Notes: generated from the letters alone by a model not told the origin. A stretch of 64,000 bases of DNA from Aeromonas veronii bv. veronii (GCF_000820225.1 NZ_CDDK01000043.1:1-64000); one strand, 5' to 3'. Counted from the first letter of the stretch, positions 17,203-26,959 are shown. Translations and numbers: made by a program.

Positions 17203-18093
17203 TCAACCTGCCGAGCAGTGCGCCACCCGGTTGCGGCCTGCCCGCTTGGCCCGATAGAGCCACTCGTCGGCCCGGGCCAGCGCCTGATTGATCTCCTCCT
17301 CCGGCTGCACCAGGGTTGTGCCCAGACTGACCGTGATGGCAACCGGATCGGCAGGCAGCGCTTCGACAGCGGCACGGATCTGCTCCGCCATCTGCAGCAA
17401 ACCGGCTTCATCGATCCGCGGCAGCAGGATCAGAAACTCCTCGCCACCGCTGCGTACAAAGAGGTCGTCCGCCCGCAACAGGGCATCGATACAACTACTG
17501 AAGCGCTGCAAGGCCCGATCTCCCTGCTGATGGCCGTAACGATCGTTGAGCTGCTTGAAGTGATCGATGTCGAGCATGATAAGACCGCAGGGCGCTTCCC
17601 CTGCCCGCAACGGCTGGCAGTGCTCAAAGAAGAACCGGCGGTTGTAGAGGCCGGTCAGCTGGTCGGTTTCACTCTGGCGCAGCAGTCGCTGCTGCAACTC
17701 GTACTGGCGGGTGATATTGCGGGTCACCCAGGCCACCGCCCGCTTGCCGTCATAGAGGGAGGGCAGCGGCGCAATCTTGCCCTCGAAACGCTGTATCCCT
17801 TGCGGCCCGACGGCAGCATTGATCCCCCCCACTTCGACGGCGGAGAGCTCATACTCCACCACCCGCACCTGACCGTTTGCCAGCGACTCGGCCACCTGCG
17901 CCTTGACCCACATGGCCATCTCGGGTGGCAGCACATCGGCCAGCTGCTTGCCCGCCAGCGGATTACCGTCGTGATAGGATTGCTGCTCCATACCGCCGAT
18001 ATATTCCACGTAATAGCCATCTTCACTGAGGATAAAGACGGGATCTGGCAGCTGGGCCATCACTTCATAAAGCTGGGTTACCGAAAGCGCCAC
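17203..18093 (-). CDS. PAS-GGDEF diguanylate cyclase
   Basis: The 296-residue soluble protein has an N-terminal PAS sensor (about 5-125: LPDPVFILSEDGYYVEYIGG, closing with VTRNITRQ) joined by a short coiled segment to a GGDEF domain (about 135-290, starting TDQLTGLYNRRFF). The active loop is GGEEF. An intact I-site is present as RADD five residues upstream, so product feedback inhibition is expected. Probable diguanylate cyclase responding to a cytoplasmic signal; no heme- or flavin-specific residues are obvious. ATG 18093 starts directly at the PAS domain. It stands alone. Confidence 0.88.
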   Translation of the reverse strand: MALSVTQLYEVMAQLPDPVFILSEDGYYVEYIGGMEQQSYHDGNPLAGKQLADVLPPEMAMWVKAQVAESLANGQVRVVEYELSAVEVGGINAAVGPQGIQRFEGKIAPLPSLYDGKRAVAWVTRNITRQYELQQRLLRQSETDQLTGLYNRRFFFEHCQPLRAGEAPCGLIMLDIDHFKQLNDRYGHQQGDRALQRFSSCIDALLRADDLFVRSGGEEFLILLPRIDEAGLLQMAEQIRAAVEALPADPVAITVSLGTTLVQPEEEINQALARADEWLYRAKRAGRNRVAHCSAG

Positions 18094-18441
18094 GGAGACT
18101 CCTGTACTTCAACGTCAAACAGGGGGGAGATATTCTGCCTCAAGAGGACTCACTCGCCCTCATCGGCAGCGCAGAAAAATCTGCGGCCACAGCCAACAAT
18201 CCTTTACATCTAGCAGCCCGCCAGCCTCTCGGCCACCACAGGTGGCCAGCGCGTTGCTACTCCCGCCACTACGCTCGCTCACGGCGGCGAAAGCCCCCTC
18301 ACCCGGTCGCGCATATCCCATTGTTTCAACTCACAAGTTCATTTACGCTGGCCGTCCTGAGTCCAGTTTTCACCTCATCAGCCATCAGGGAGCCAGCCAC
18401 CCGCAACCGCAGGGGCTGTACCACGGAAAAGGAATCGCCAG
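18094..18441. other. intergenic region, nothing recognised
   Basis: About 350 bases between the divergent PAS-GGDEF gene and the small gene at 18442. I see no hairpin with a T run, no operator-like palindrome and no supported reading frame. It should hold the promoters of both flanking genes. Confidence 0.4.
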
Positions 18442-18759
18442 ATGAAAAACGCCATCGTTACCGCCCGCTTCGACGCTATCAGTACCGAAGGGGAACAGCT
18501 CACCCTCAAGATCGCCATCAAGGCCCCCGAGCCGGATCCCAAGTCCGCCAGCGGTGACTGGCGCTGCAAGGTGAAGCTGGCAGGGCTGAGCGACAAGACC
18601 TTTATCTACGGCATCGACAGCCTGCAGGCCCTGAGCCTCGCCATCAAGTTTGTCGAAACCGAACTGCGCGCTTTCTCCGATGCGGGCTGGCAGTTCTATC
18701 TGCCCAATTGCCCCGATCACCCCATCGACATGAGCGCCTGCTACTTCCCGGCGCTCTAG
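18442..18759 (+). CDS. small conserved protein, possibly DUF6968-like
   Basis: A 105-residue soluble acidic protein. It opens with two likely beta-strands (AIVTARFDAIS, QLTLKIAIKAPEP), a central DWRCKVKLAGL, and IYGIDSLQALSLAIKFVETELRAF as a helix. The W-x-C and G-x-D-S-x-Q-A-L pattern recalls a family of small proteins of unknown function (DUF6968, from memory, not checked). An AAAAGGAA-type ribosome site precedes the ATG. The GC-rich codon use matches the surrounding core genome, in contrast to the next two genes. No function is proposed. Confidence 0.65.
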   Translation: MKNAIVTARFDAISTEGEQLTLKIAIKAPEPDPKSASGDWRCKVKLAGLSDKTFIYGIDSLQALSLAIKFVETELRAFSDAGWQFYLPNCPDHPIDMSACYFPAL

Positions 18760-18885
18760 CCCAAGGTCAACTCAGGGAGCATGGGGTGCAGCCCAGCTCC
18801 CACAATATCCCTTTCATCGACAACGAGCTCATCATAGGCAAGTGCTGCCCCACAACCCGCAATGCCAAGGGTACTGTCAGAAAAT

Positions 18886-18950
18886 TTGACAATTAAATCA
18901 ATAGCATACATCCAAAAACAATTGACAATAATTCTCATTTAATCAATGAT
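18886..18950 (+). promoter_or_regulatory. AT-rich promoter region with Fur-like box
   Basis: Two TTGACA -35 hexamers occur at 18886-18891 and 18922-18927. The second has AATGAT seventeen bases downstream (18945-18950, four of six to TATAAT). Overlapping the spacer, GACAATAATTCTCATTTAA (18924-18942) agrees with the 19-bp Fur consensus at 12 positions, including the ATTCTCATT core frequent in iron boxes. Promoter activity is likely; Fur control is a hypothesis, since AT-rich DNA gives such matches by chance. Confidence 0.45.
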
Positions 18951-18983
18951 TAATTTCCAAATGAACCACTCTGGAGATAGTGG

Positions 18984-19559
18984 ATGAAGCTCTGTTTAAC
19001 CACAGCATTATTGCTGTGCAGTATTTCAAGTGCCAATGCCAATACTTGCCCATTGAGTAACTGCAACACACTACACGCTGGTGAAAATTACTCTATTAAT
19101 GCCGATGGAAAGTATTGCATCAATTTCAACAAAGAAAACATCACGGTGGTAAACCTTTCGAGTCGATACATTGAAATAGAAGACAAAAATTCAAATCCAA
19201 CTGTTATATACCCTGGTGAATTTGTTGATGTCGATACCATATCAACAATCGCAAATTCAACCAAGGTAGTTATCAGCATAGAGCACGATAGCTTTATCGT
19301 TATAAGAGATATAAATGAAAGCAAGCGTAACAAGAGAGCGGCACCCGCATTGGTATGGGCAGGCGGCGGGGCCGTTATGGGGGCGATGGGCGTCATTGCC
19401 AACAATCCTGATGCCAGCATGAGAGAGATTGCTGCAGGTGTATTTGGTGGTGCCGTTACCGGTAGGTTAAGCCCCATCATGGGAAGTGGTGTCGCAGGCA
19501 TGATGGCTTCAGGCAGTGCTGGCCTGGCAGCAAGCGGTGGCTGTGCCTCATGTCACTAG
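18984..19559 (+). CDS. secreted protein with glycine-rich hydrophobic C-terminus, unknown
   Basis: I do not recognise this 191-residue protein. It has a clear Sec signal peptide (residues 1-19, cleavage after SANA). Residues 20-115 are a polar, probably beta-rich domain with CPLSNC near its start. A basic linker (KRNKR, about 117-121) leads into a 65-residue Gly/Ala/Met-rich hydrophobic stretch with repeated GxxxG and GxxxA spacing, ending CASCH. That layout resembles a pore-forming or membrane-inserting toxin, or a bacteriocin-like precursor, but this is inference. GGAG seven bases upstream supports the ATG. Base composition is far more AT-rich than the neighbours, suggesting acquisition. 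The last ten bases overlap the next gene. Confidence 0.72.
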   Translation: MKLCLTTALLLCSISSANANTCPLSNCNTLHAGENYSINADGKYCINFNKENITVVNLSSRYIEIEDKNSNPTVIYPGEFVDVDTISTIANSTKVVISIEHDSFIVIRDINESKRNKRAAPALVWAGGGAVMGAMGVIANNPDASMREIAAGVFGGAVTGRLSPIMGSGVAGMMASGSAGLAASGGCASCH

Positions 19560-19834
19560 TGATGATGATCGTCACATTGATAGCGGCCGTTGTAACACCC
19601 TTTCTTTTAAGCAACAACCTTGCCCATCGAATTGCACTGCTACTAATTTCAAGCGGTTCAATACTATTTAATTATCTCTCGGGTACTTTCTCAGCCTGGA
19701 TATGTTTAACCTTTATTGTATTTACAGTTATTTTAAAGGCTAACTATCGTTCTACTCTGGTGCGTTGTGATGATGCAATACTAGGTTGCTATATAATTTT
19801 CTACATCCAGCCATTAGTTTTCAGGATGATTTAA
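19550..19834 (+). CDS. small polytopic membrane protein, possible partner or immunity protein
   Basis: The 94-residue product is almost entirely hydrophobic, with about four membrane segments (2-20, 26-43, 48-65, 76-92) and short basic connectors (NLAHR, KANYRSTLVR). Its ATG lies inside the last codons of the upstream secreted-protein gene, so translation is probably coupled. Small membrane proteins coupled to a secreted Gly-rich protein are often immunity or export partners, but no homologue is recognised, and the role is inferred only from context. It shares the low GC of its partner, and the pair is closed by a strong terminator. Confidence 0.6.
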   Translation: MSLVMMIVTLIAAVVTPFLLSNNLAHRIALLLISSGSILFNYLSGTFSAWICLTFIVFTVILKANYRSTLVRCDDAILGCYIIFYIQPLVFRMI

Positions 19835-19875
19835 AACTCTCTATTTAAATGAAGCTGACAAAATAAACTAGCCAT

Positions 19876-19904
19876 AAAAAGAGCGCATATTATGCGCTCT
19901 TTTT
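19876..19904. terminator. bidirectional terminator between the low-GC pair and ppc
   Basis: AAAAAGAGCGCAT (19876-19888) and ATGCGCTCTTTTT (19892-19904) form a perfect 13-pair stem with loop ATT. Confidence 0.92.
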
Positions 19905-19930
19905 ATTTAAGACCTGTTTGGTAATATTTA

Positions 19931-22564
19931 TCAACCCGTATTACGCATCCCTGCGGCAATACCGGCGATGGTGACCATCAGCGCCTTGTCCAGCTCGGGG
20001 TGCAGGGTCTCCGGGTGGTTGCGGGAGCGGTTGAGCAGCTCGGCCTGCAGCACGTTGAGCGGGTCTGTGTAGGGGTTGCGCAGCTTGATGGACTCCTTGA
20101 TCCAGGGCTGATCCTCCAGCAGATCCCCGCGCGTGCTCAGTTTCAGCACCACCTCGATGGATTCGGCGAGCTCCTGACGCAGCTGTTTGCCAAGGCCCCA
20201 CAGCTCCTGCGGCACCAGACGGGTGTCGTAGTACTCAGCGAGCCAGACGTCCGCCTTGAGGAACACCATCTCCAGCATCTCGAGGCGAGTGCGGAAGAAG
20301 GGCCACTGGGCGCTCATCTCTTCCAGCACCGCCAGCTTGCCGCCGTCGATGGCCTGTTGCAGCGCCTTGTGGGCGCCGAGCCAGGCCGGCAGCATCAGGC
20401 GGTTCTGGGTCCAGGCGAAGATCCACGGAATGGCGCGCAGGCTCTCGACGCCGCCGTTGGGCTTGCGCTTGGAGGGACGGGAGCCGAGCGGCAGCTTACC
20501 GAGCTCCATCTCCGGGGTGGCGGCACGGAAGTAAGGGACGAAGTCCGGATGACCGCGCACGATACTGCGGTAGTGATCGCAGGAGTCGGCGGCCAGCTGT
20601 TCCATCACCTCGCGCCAGCACTCTTTCGGCTTGGGCGGCGGCAGCAGGTTCCCTTCCAGCACGGCGCTGGTGTAGAGCTCCAGACTCTTGATCGCCACTT
20701 TCGGCAGACCGAACTTGAAGCGGATCATCTCCCCCTGTTCGGTGGTACGCAGACCGCCGCGCAGGGATCCCGGCGGCTGGGAGAGGATGGCCTGATGGGC
20801 AGGCGCACCACCACGACCGACGGTACCGCCACGGCCATGGAACAGGGTGAGTCGGATGTTGTTGGCTTCGGCCAGCCCCACCAGGGATTCCATGGCGGCG
20901 TACTGGGCCCAGCCAGCGGCCATCATGCCCGCATCCTTGGCAGAGTCGGAGTAACCGATCATCACGTACTGACGGCCCTGAATGTAGCCGCGATACCAGT
21001 CCACCGAGAGCAGGCGCTCCATCACGGCGGTGCCTGCCATCAGGTCATCCTGGGTCTCGAACAGCGGGGCGACCGGCATGCGGAACTTGCAGCCCGCCTC
21101 CTTGAGTAGCAGTTGCACCGACAGCACATCGGACGGCGCACCGGCCATGGAGATGATGTAGATACCGAACGCATCGGGGTCGTGCTCGGCGATGACCTGA
21201 CAGGTATCCAGCGTCTCGCGCACCTCGGCGCTCGGTTCCCAGTCGTGGGGAATGAGCGGGCGACGGGAGTTCAGTTCGTTGAGCAGGAAGGCCTGCTTGT
21301 CATCTTCGCTCCACTCGGCGTAGTCACCCAGACCCAGATAGCGGGTCAGCTCGGAGAAGACCAGCCCGTGACGCTCGCCATCCTGACGGATATCCAGCTT
21401 GACCAGATGGATGCCGAAGCAGGCGACCTTGCGCAGCACGTCCAGCAACATGCCATCGGCGATATTGCCCATGCCGCAAGCGTGCAATGAGTGGTAGCAG
21501 AGCTCCAGCGGCTCGCGCAGCTGGGCGGTGGTCTTGACCAGATCCTGGCTCTCGCTCGCCTGGCCCTGCACCTTGGCAGTGAGATGCTCCTTGGTCTCGC
21601 GCAGCGCTTCACGCAGCTCGCGCACCAGCGCGCGGTAGGGCTCGGGGTGATCGCCAACGCGAGCGCGCACGGCGTCGGTACAGTCGGACATGGAGAGCTC
21701 GGAAGTGAGCTCCTTGATGTCTTTGTAGAACAGGCTCACCGCCATCCAGCGGCCCAGCTCCAGCACTTCGGCAGTCACCTTGGCGGTAACGAAGGGGTTG
21801 CCGTCACGGTCACCGCCCATCCAGGAGGTGAACTTGACCGGCGCGGCATCCAGCGGCAGCCGCACACCCAGATGGTGTTGCAGACGCTCGTCCAGATTGC
21901 GCATGAATTCTGGGATGGCAGGCCACAGGCTGTTCTCCACCACGGCGAAGCCCCACTTGGCCTCGTCGACCGGGGTCGGGCGCTGTTCGCGGATCTCGTT
22001 GGTATGCCACGCCTGATTGATCAGCTGCTCGATGCGATTGAGGATCTTGTCCCGCTCGCGTGGCAGCAGGTCGGAGAGCTCCAGCGCCTCGAGGCAGTCG
22101 TTGAGCTGTACGTGCTTGTGGATCAGGGTGCGACGGGTCACCTCGGTGGGGTGAGCGGTCAGCACCAGATCGATATCCAGCTCGCGCACAGCCTGAATGA
22201 TGGCCTCTTGCGACAGGTTGGACGCTTTCAGCTTGTCGAACATCTGCTCCAGCGGGTCCGGGGTGCAGACCTGCTCTTCGCAGCGACGGGAGATGGTGTG
22301 GAACTGTTCCGCCACGTTGGCCAGATTGAGGAACTGGCTGAAGGCACGGGCCACTGGCAGCAGTTCGTCATCGCTCAGGGTGCGCAGGGTATCGAGCAGA
22401 CGTTCCCGGTCTGATTCATTGCCCTTGCGGGAGGACTTGGCCAATTGGCGAATGGTTTCGATCTTGTCGAGAAAGGCCTGACCCTGATGATCCTTGATGG
22501 ATTTACCCAGCAGCTGACCCAGCATACCTACGTTGGCGCGTAGTGCGGCGTACTTTTCGTTCAT
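19931..22564 (-). CDS. ppc: phosphoenolpyruvate carboxylase
   Basis: Ppc carboxylates PEP to oxaloacetate, replenishing the TCA cycle. The 877-residue product is close to the E. coli length (883). Catalytic segments are intact: [14 protein letters not shown] with the active-site His near residue 137, [16 protein letters not shown] near 545, and [12 protein letters not shown] near 580 followed by [17 protein letters not shown]. It ends in the family C-terminus MRNTG. It runs opposite to pckA activity in metabolism but is far from it here. It is monocistronic, with a short inverted repeat (22626-22643) in its upstream region. Confidence 0.97.
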   Translation of the reverse strand: MNEKYAALRANVGMLGQLLGKSIKDHQGQAFLDKIETIRQLAKSSRKGNESDRERLLDTLRTLSDDELLPVARAFSQFLNLANVAEQFHTISRRCEEQVCTPDPLEQMFDKLKASNLSQEAIIQAVRELDIDLVLTAHPTEVTRRTLIHKHVQLNDCLEALELSDLLPRERDKILNRIEQLINQAWHTNEIREQRPTPVDEAKWGFAVVENSLWPAIPEFMRNLDERLQHHLGVRLPLDAAPVKFTSWMGGDRDGNPFVTAKVTAEVLELGRWMAVSLFYKDIKELTSELSMSDCTDAVRARVGDHPEPYRALVRELREALRETKEHLTAKVQGQASESQDLVKTTAQLREPLELCYHSLHACGMGNIADGMLLDVLRKVACFGIHLVKLDIRQDGERHGLVFSELTRYLGLGDYAEWSEDDKQAFLLNELNSRRPLIPHDWEPSAEVRETLDTCQVIAEHDPDAFGIYIISMAGAPSDVLSVQLLLKEAGCKFRMPVAPLFETQDDLMAGTAVMERLLSVDWYRGYIQGRQYVMIGYSDSAKDAGMMAAGWAQYAAMESLVGLAEANNIRLTLFHGRGGTVGRGGAPAHQAILSQPPGSLRGGLRTTEQGEMIRFKFGLPKVAIKSLELYTSAVLEGNLLPPPKPKECWREVMEQLAADSCDHYRSIVRGHPDFVPYFRAATPEMELGKLPLGSRPSKRKPNGGVESLRAIPWIFAWTQNRLMLPAWLGAHKALQQAIDGGKLAVLEEMSAQWPFFRTRLEMLEMVFLKADVWLAEYYDTRLVPQELWGLGKQLRQELAESIEVVLKLSTRGDLLEDQPWIKESIKLRNPYTDPLNVLQAELLNRSRNHPETLHPELDKALMVTIAGIAAGMRNTG

Positions 22565-22625
22565 TCCACATCCTTATCTTGTTGGTGCCTGACACCCATC
22601 CGGGGTGCTAGACGACCTCACTTAT

Positions 22626-22643
22626 TGTTGTGCGATTACAACA
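22626..22643. promoter_or_regulatory. inverted repeat upstream of ppc
   Basis: TGTTGT (22626-22631) and ACAACA (22638-22643) are perfect inverted halves six bases apart, about 62 bases before the ppc start. The spacing resembles a dimeric repressor or activator site, but no regulator is indicated. Confidence 0.3.
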
Positions 22644-22795
22644 TATGCTCCGTCATCTTAGGGTGACAATCTACCCAGATTGTCTGCGCAAGGTCAAATA
22701 ACAGGCCGATTCAGAACATGTATTTCCCTCACCACTCCACAACCGGCTTGTTATGTAACTTACTTACAGTTTTTACGCCCCTTTCATCGCCGCCA

Positions 22796-23941
22796 CTACA
22801 GGCAAAAACGTCTGATCAGGTGCTGCAACACCGTGGTGGTCGGCTTGACGAAGGAGAGGTCAAGGTACTCGTCAGGCTGGTGCGCCTGGGTGATATGGCC
22901 GGGGCCCATTACTATGGTCTGGCAGCCAAGCTGCTGGATAAACGGCGCCTCGGTGCAGTAGTTGACCGACTCGGCGGCGCGGCCGCTCGCCTTCTCAGCT
23001 TCGCGCACCAGCACAGAGTCGTCGGCGCAGGCGTAGGCGGGAATGGGTTCATGCAGATGTTGCAGATGCAGGCAGCCCGGCTGGTGTATCTCGATGGGCG
23101 ACAGCGCCTCTTTGAGCATCCCCATCAGCTCATCCGGCCCCACCTGCGGAGTGGGTCGCAGGTCGATATGCAGCTCGCAACAGCCGCAGATGCGGTTCGG
23201 GCTGTCGCCGCCCTGAATGTAACCCAGGTTCAGGGTCGGCTGTGGCACGGCAAAGCGGTGGTCGGCGAAGCGCTCTTTCAGATCTTGCTGCAAGCGCAGC
23301 ACCTGCCCCATCGCCTTGTGCATGATCTCCATTGCGTTGACGCCGTTGGCGGGATCCGAGCTGTGGCCGCTCTTGCCGGTAATGCGGATCGCCTCCGACA
23401 TATGCCCCTTGTGGGCCACCACAGGCACCAGTCCGGTCGGTTCGCCAATCACGGCGTAGTCGGGTTTCAGCTCGGCTGCGGCGGCGATGGCGCGGGCCCC
23501 CGCCATGGTGGTCTCTTCGTCGGCGGTAGCGAGGATGCGCAAGGGCTTGGTCAGCTTGGTGAGGTCAATCTCTTTGAGCGCCTCGACGATAAAGGCGAAG
23601 AAGCCCTTCATATCGATGGTGCCGAGGCCATAAAGGCGGTTGCCCTCTTCGGTCACCTTGAAGGGATCCTTGCTCCAGCCCCCCTCATCGAACGGTACCG
23701 TATCGGTGTGACCCGCCAGCAGCAAGCCGCCCTCCCCCTGACCGATCGTCGCTACCAGATTGAACTTGCCCGGCAGGTCGGGGAGCGCCGTCACCTCGCA
23801 CTGAAAACCGAGCTGACCGAACCAGTCGGCCAGCAGCCGGATCACCGCCTCGTTGCTCTGATCCCACTTGGGATCCGTGCTGCTGATAGAGGGAATCGCA
23901 ATAATATTCTTATAAAGTGAAAAAAAATCCAGATTGGCCAT
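22796..23941 (-). CDS. argE: acetylornithine deacetylase
   Basis: ArgE removes the acetyl group from N-acetylornithine to give ornithine. The 381-residue product is a dinuclear-zinc M20 enzyme. Metal ligands are visible: His in AGHTDTVP, Asp in [11 protein letters not shown], the catalytic/ligand Glu pair in [10 protein letters not shown], and Glu in IGEPTG. The dimerisation domain begins around [21 protein letters not shown] at 23941 has GGAGGA just upstream; an upstream in-frame ATG adds an unrelated 17-residue extension. It is divergent from argCBFGH across tandem ARG-box half-sites. Confidence 0.96.
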   Translation of the reverse strand: MANLDFFSLYKNIIAIPSISSTDPKWDQSNEAVIRLLADWFGQLGFQCEVTALPDLPGKFNLVATIGQGEGGLLLAGHTDTVPFDEGGWSKDPFKVTEEGNRLYGLGTIDMKGFFAFIVEALKEIDLTKLTKPLRILATADEETTMAGARAIAAAAELKPDYAVIGEPTGLVPVVAHKGHMSEAIRITGKSGHSSDPANGVNAMEIMHKAMGQVLRLQQDLKERFADHRFAVPQPTLNLGYIQGGDSPNRICGCCELHIDLRPTPQVGPDELMGMLKEALSPIEIHQPGCLHLQHLHEPIPAYACADDSVLVREAEKASGRAAESVNYCTEAPFIQQLGCQTIVMGPGHITQAHQPDEYLDLSFVKPTTTVLQHLIRRFCL

Positions 23942-24002
23942 CAGCTCCTCCTTGCGTCCCCGGAATGTTTCTGTTAGAAAATACAAATGCAAAGTGAGTG
24001 CA

Positions 24003-24040
24003 TGAATATTCTGTAATTTTACCTGAATATCTGGCTCATC
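24003..24040. promoter_or_regulatory. tandem ARG-box half-sites between argE and argC
   Basis: TGAATAT occurs at 24003-24009 and again at 24024-24030, exactly 21 bases apart, which is the 18-bp box plus 3-bp gap period of tandem ArgR operators. Only one half of each box is strong; the second box also ends in TCA as expected. The tract sits between divergent arg genes, so arginine repression of both directions is likely. Confidence 0.65.
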
Positions 24041-24212
24041 AACAAAGGCTTCTAGTTGTAAGGGAAAGTTAATGTTCTGTCACCTGATCTATAACCGACG
24101 ACACACACCCGCCTGAATTGCCCCTCCGCACTTGTGCAAAGGGGCGATCGAACACCCTTGTGCACTGCAGCGTCATGCTGTGAATCTCGAACTCTGACTT
24201 GGAATATTCAAC

Positions 24213-25220
24213 ATGCTTAACACCGTTATCGTCGGTGCCAGTGGCTACGCGGGAGCCGAACTGGCCGCACTGGTACAGAACCACCCACAACTCAAACTGT
24301 TCGGCCTCTATGTCTCCGCCGGCAGTCAGGATGCCCACAAGCGCTTCTCTTCCCTGCATCCCCAGTGGGTCGGAGCCCTCGATCAACCGCTGCTACCGCT
24401 GGACGACGACGGCATGACCCGGATCCTGACCCAGGCCGATCTGGTGCTGCTGGCCACCGCCCACGAGGTGAGCGCTGAGCTGGCGCCCAAGTTTCTCGCC
24501 AAGGGGCTGCCGGTGTTCGATCTCTCCGGCGCCTTCCGGGTCAAGGATCAGGGCTTTTACGACAGCTTCTACGGCTTCACTCACGACAGCGAGCAGTGGC
24601 TGGATCAGGCCGTCTATGGCCTGGCGGAGTGGAATGCCGATGCCATCGCTACCGCCCAGCTGATTGCGGTGCCGGGTTGCTACCCGACCGCATCGCTGTG
24701 CGCTATCAAACCGCTGCAGCAGGATGGCCTGATTGCCAAGGGGTGGCAGCCCATCATCAACGCCGTCTCCGGGGTCTCCGGCGCCGGACGCAAAGCGGCC
24801 ATCAACACCAGCTTCTGCGAAGTGAGCCTCAATCCCTACGGCACCTTCAATCACAGACACCAGCCGGAGATCAGCCACCACCTCGGCAAAGAGGTGCTGT
24901 TCCAGCCCCACCTTGGCAACTATGTGCGCGGCATTCTGGCCACCATCTATGTGCAGCTGGCGGACGGCGTGACCCCCACCCAGGTGGATCAGGCCTTCCT
25001 CAAGGCTTACGAAGGCAAACCGCTGGTGCGCCTCACCGGCCAGATGCCCTCCATTCGCGGCGTAGCTGGCACCCCTTATTGCGACATCGCCTGGCAACAG
25101 CAGGGCAACATGTTGGTGGTGGTCTCGGCCATCGACAACCTGCTCAAGGGTGCCGCCTCGCAAGCCATGCAGTGCATAAATATCAAATTTGGATTTGAAC
25201 CGGCCACCGGCCTGATTTAA
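24213..25220 (+). CDS. argC: N-acetyl-gamma-glutamyl-phosphate reductase
   Basis: ArgC reduces N-acetylglutamyl phosphate to the semialdehyde with NADPH, the third step of arginine synthesis. The 335-residue product has the N-terminal NADP-binding [10 protein letters not shown] (residues 8-17), the active-site cysteine in [10 protein letters not shown] (about 155), and the catalytic His region HRHQPEI (about 217). Length equals the E. coli enzyme. It is the first gene of argCBFGH and lies 22 bases before argB. Confidence 0.97.
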   Translation: MLNTVIVGASGYAGAELAALVQNHPQLKLFGLYVSAGSQDAHKRFSSLHPQWVGALDQPLLPLDDDGMTRILTQADLVLLATAHEVSAELAPKFLAKGLPVFDLSGAFRVKDQGFYDSFYGFTHDSEQWLDQAVYGLAEWNADAIATAQLIAVPGCYPTASLCAIKPLQQDGLIAKGWQPIINAVSGVSGAGRKAAINTSFCEVSLNPYGTFNHRHQPEISHHLGKEVLFQPHLGNYVRGILATIYVQLADGVTPTQVDQAFLKAYEGKPLVRLTGQMPSIRGVAGTPYCDIAWQQQGNMLVVVSAIDNLLKGAASQAMQCINIKFGFEPATGLI

Positions 25221-25242
25221 GGACTTAGGAAGGATCTCGAAC

Positions 25243-26022
25243 ATGGACAAACAGACGTTGGTAATCAAGCTGGGCGGCGCCCTGATAGAAAACGACGAGG
25301 CGCTGACCGCCCTGTTCGCCACCCTCAAAACCTTTCTCGACGATCAGCACCGTCCGCTGGTGCTGGTGCACGGCGGTGGCTGTCTGGTGGATGACCTGCT
25401 CAAGGGGCTGGGTCTCACCTCCACCAAGAAGAATGGCCTGCGGGTGACCCCGTTCGAGCAGATCCCCTTCATTGCCGGGGCGCTGGCAGGGACCGCCAAC
25501 AAGCAGATGATGGCCAAGGCGATCGCCACCGGCATTCCGGCGGTGGGGCTCTGTCTGGCGGATGGCGGCCTGTGTCAGGTGACCCAGCTCGACCCGGATC
25601 TCGGTGCCGTTGGCGAGTGCAAACCGGGCAACCCGGCGCTGGTAGCAGGCATCCTCGGTCAGGGCTTCCTGCCGGTAGTGAGCTCCATCGGCATCACCGC
25701 CGAGGGGCAGCTGATGAACGTCAACGCGGATCAGGCAGCCACCGCCATTGCCGAAGCCCTCGGTGCCGATCTGGTGATGCTCTCCGACGTGAGCGGCATC
25801 CTCGATGGCAAGGGCAAGCTGGTGCCCCAGCTCGACAAGCTGACCGCGCTGGATCTGATGGAGAAAGGGGTGATCCGCGACGGCATGGCGGTCAAGGTAG
25901 AAGCGGCTCTGCACGCCGCCGAGACCCTCGGCAAACCGGTCTGTGTCGCCAGCTGGCGTTACCCGGATCAGCTGCTCAAGCTGCTGGCTGGCGGCGCGGT
26001 CGGCACCCAAGTGGCTATTTGA
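25243..26022 (+). CDS. argB: acetylglutamate kinase
   Basis: ArgB phosphorylates N-acetylglutamate with ATP. The 259-residue product shows KLGGALIEN near the start (the phosphate-binding lysine), VHGGGCLVDDLL (about 43-54) and the conserved NVNADQAATAIAEALGADLVMLSDVSGILDGKG (quoted region about 159-190). The short form without an N-terminal helix is the arginine-insensitive type, fitting control at transcription by ArgR rather than by feedback. It follows argC by 22 bases and precedes argF by 25. Confidence 0.96.
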   Translation: MDKQTLVIKLGGALIENDEALTALFATLKTFLDDQHRPLVLVHGGGCLVDDLLKGLGLTSTKKNGLRVTPFEQIPFIAGALAGTANKQMMAKAIATGIPAVGLCLADGGLCQVTQLDPDLGAVGECKPGNPALVAGILGQGFLPVVSSIGITAEGQLMNVNADQAATAIAEALGADLVMLSDVSGILDGKGKLVPQLDKLTALDLMEKGVIRDGMAVKVEAALHAAETLGKPVCVASWRYPDQLLKLLAGGAVGTQVAI

Positions 26023-26047
26023 TCTCCACCGGAACAAGGAACATCCG

Positions 26048-26959
26048 ATGCAACATCTTCTGAAAGACAGTGATCTGAACAAAGCCCAGATTGAAGCGCT
26101 GATTGCGCTGGGCAAAGCAGTAAAGGCCGACCCGAAGAAGTACAACCAGGCGCTGGCCGGCAAGAGCGTGGTCACCCTGTTCGAGAAGCCCTCCCTGCGC
26201 ACCCGGGTCACCTTCGACATCGGCATCGCCAAACTGGGCGGCCACAGCGTCTATCTGGATCAGCAGAACGGCGCGCTGGGCAAGCGGGAGTCGGTGAAGG
26301 ATTTCGCCGCCAACCTGTCGCGCTGGTGTGATGCCATCGTCGCCCGGGTGTTCGATCACCAGACCCTGGTCGAGCTGGCAGAGCACGGCACAGTGCCGGT
26401 GGTGAACAGCCTGTGCAACCTCTATCACCCCTGTCAGGGGCTGGCCGACTTTATGACCATTGCCGAGCACTACGACGATCTGTCGAAGGTGAAGCTTGCC
26501 TACCTCGGTGATGGCAACAACGTCAGCCACTCTCTGCTGCTGCTGGGGGCGACCCTCGGCACCGACGTGACCCTGATATGCCCGAAAGGCCACGGCCCGG
26601 ATACCCAGATCTTCCTGCAGGCGCAGGCTCTGGCGGCCAAGTCGGGGGCGACCATCCACATCAGCGATGACGTGGCAGATATCGAAGGGTTCGACGTGGC
26701 CTACACAGATACCTGGGTCTCCATGGGTGACAACACCCCGATGGAGCAGGTCAAAGACCTCTTTATGCCTTACCAGATCAACCAGGCCCTGCTCGACCGC
26801 ACCGGCATCCAGCACGTGCTGCACTGCCAACCGGCGCACCGCGAGCTGGAGATCACCTCGCAGGTGATGGATGGCCCAGCCTCCCTCATCATGGACGAGG
26901 CCGAAAACCGGATGCATATCCAGAACGCCGTGTTGCTGACCCTTCTCGGCGGCAAGTAA
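26048..26959 (+). CDS. argF: ornithine carbamoyltransferase
   Basis: Makes citrulline from ornithine and carbamoyl phosphate. The 303-residue product is the shorter type seen in many non-enteric bacteria. The carbamoyl-phosphate motif is SLRTR (about residue 48), followed by YHPCQGLADF (about 128), the ornithine-binding DTWVSMGD (about 222), and HCQPAHR (about 260). The last differs from the textbook HCLP loop, with Gln for Leu; I cannot tell whether that is normal for this lineage. ATG 26048 follows AAGGAACAT. The cluster position supports an anabolic role. Confidence 0.93.
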   Translation: MQHLLKDSDLNKAQIEALIALGKAVKADPKKYNQALAGKSVVTLFEKPSLRTRVTFDIGIAKLGGHSVYLDQQNGALGKRESVKDFAANLSRWCDAIVARVFDHQTLVELAEHGTVPVVNSLCNLYHPCQGLADFMTIAEHYDDLSKVKLAYLGDGNNVSHSLLLLGATLGTDVTLICPKGHGPDTQIFLQAQALAAKSGATIHISDDVADIEGFDVAYTDTWVSMGDNTPMEQVKDLFMPYQINQALLDRTGIQHVLHCQPAHRELEITSQVMDGPASLIMDEAENRMHIQNAVLLTLLGGK

